Shown piece after piece: positions 38,544 through 38,983 of a DNA stretch of 38,983 bases. The DNA comes from DATEOR01 sp036279015 (lineage in GTDB: Bacteria; Actinomycetota; Thermoleophilia; Gaiellales; Gaiellaceae). Under the pieces are notes generated by a model. It was not told the origin of the DNA, did no database searches, and saw only the letters and a program-made list of their open reading frames with translations. Position numbers and translations under genes: made by a program. Numbering within the stretch: the stretch's first letter is position 1; the number at the start of each line of letters is the position of its first letter. The DNA lies in contig DASUJY010000014.1 in NCBI GenBank assembly GCA_036279015.1, positions 1 to 38,983 on the forward strand. The letters are read 5' to 3'.

Positions 38544-38983
38544 AGCCCGAGGCCGGTGCCTCCCACCCCGCGCGTGAGGTTCGGGTCGAGCCGGTAGAAC
38601 TTTTCGAAGATACGGCTCTGCTCTCCCGGGGGGATGCCGAGGCCCTCGTCGCGGACAGAGAAGAGCACGCGCCGCTCCTGCGGCTCGAGCCGGACTTCGA
38701 CCTTGCCGCCGTCCGGCGAGTACTTGACCGCGTTCTCGACCAGGTTTGCGAGCACCTGACGCACCTTGTCCGCGTCGCCGACGACCTGCACCGGCTCGGC
38801 CGGCGCGGAGAGGACGAGCTCGATCCGGGCCGGGAGGTGAGCCCGGGCGGCCTCGACGATCCCGGTTGCGACCGCCACGGGGTCGAACTGCTCGATCGCC
38901 ACGTCGAGCCGGCCCGAGTCGACGCGCGAGGCCCACAGGATGTCGTCGACGATCCGCGTGAGGCGGTTGGACTCGCTCGAGAC
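38438..38983 (-). CDS. Sensor histidine kinase, C-terminal part
   Basis: The frame is open to the right edge, so the start, the sensor region and the H box are outside the window. The remaining 181 residues include the last helix of the dimerisation domain (SNRLTRIVDDILWASRVDSGRL) and a full ATPase domain: VLANLVENAVKYSPDGG (N box), VRDEGLGIPPGEQ (G1), IFEKFYRLDPN (F box) and GGTGLGLYICRELVRRMGG (G2). It converges with the oxidase operon and ends inside the small gene at 38271. Its response regulator is not in the window. Confidence 0.92.
   Translation of the reverse strand, partial: VSSESNRLTRIVDDILWASRVDSGRLDVAIEQFDPVAVATGIVEAARAHLPARIELVLSAPAEPVQVVGDADKVRQVLANLVENAVKYSPDGGKVEVRLEPQERRVLFSVRDEGLGIPPGEQSRIFEKFYRLDPNLTRGVGGTGLGLYICRELVRRMGGRIWVASTEREGSTFFFDIPAGG

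Noticed and set aside
1..38983. CRISPR array, transposase, integrase or prophage genes
   Set aside because: No regularly spaced repeats, terminal inverted repeats with a transposase, or phage-like proteins were found on either strand.

Overview
The window is one strongly GC-rich contig segment with tightly packed genes. Many neighbours share 4-bp start/stop overlaps (ATGA, GTGA, TGATG), and GTG and TTG starts are common. Several transcription units begin without a Shine-Dalgarno sequence, just behind a TANNNT hexamer, which suits leaderless transcription in Actinobacteria. With a dTDP-rhamnose pathway, ABC glycan export and a cbb3-type oxidase, I read it as a high-GC actinobacterium, possibly Thermoleophilia/Gaiellales-like. 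That placement is inference; there is no rRNA gene here.

Region 1 (1-502) is the end of an endonuclease/exonuclease/phosphatase-family protein, facing the next unit across a hairpin (516-543). Region 2 (about 555-24869) is a large surface-glycan locus. It holds a complete dTDP-L-rhamnose operon (rmlA-rmlC-rmlD-rmlB, minus strand). A NodB-type deacetylase and glycosyltransferase pair follows, then a Wzm/Wzt-like ABC exporter. A seven-gene minus-strand operon (16137 to 8216) encodes glycosyltransferases, a GT-C membrane enzyme and a nucleotide-sugar epimerase. Beyond it lie two methyltransferases, a glycosyltransferase-deacetylase fusion, a YdjC-type deacetylase, a membrane-anchored six-Asp-box protein, a metallo-beta-lactamase-fold hydrolase and a FemAB/GNAT-like acyltransferase. 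Together they would make rhamnose-containing sugars, assemble and modify a glycan, and export it.

Region 3 (24804-28514) is a four-gene overlapping operon: GNAT acyltransferase, acyl-CoA-dehydrogenase-like flavoprotein, stand-alone adenylation enzyme and acyl carrier protein. The adenylation pocket residues and the dehydrogenase catalytic-base position both resemble the prolyl-carrier-protein to pyrrolyl-carrier-protein cassette of pyoluteorin and prodigiosin pathways. Beside a glycan locus and two acyltransferases, this suggests an acyl (perhaps pyrrole-2-carboxyl) decoration. This is the most interesting metabolic hypothesis in the window.

Region 4 (28711-30864) has a small zinc-ribbon protein, tRNA-Ser(CGA), and an OmpR-type response regulator with its histidine kinase. 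Region 5 (30969-38543) is a divergent cbb3-type respiratory operon. It encodes a catalytically complete subunit I, a fused CcoO-CcoP-like dihaem cytochrome c, small membrane subunits, a dimeric-barrel protein, and a 1071-residue membrane protein carrying two degenerate copies of the subunit I haem-binding region. Three ATGAC repeats at exact 11-bp spacing sit between the regulator gene and this operon, overlapping the regulator's own predicted promoter and abutting the -35 of the oxidase promoter. The window ends inside a second histidine kinase gene.

No CRISPR array, insertion sequence, integrase, rRNA gene or replication origin was seen, and no stretch over 300 bases lacks a gene.
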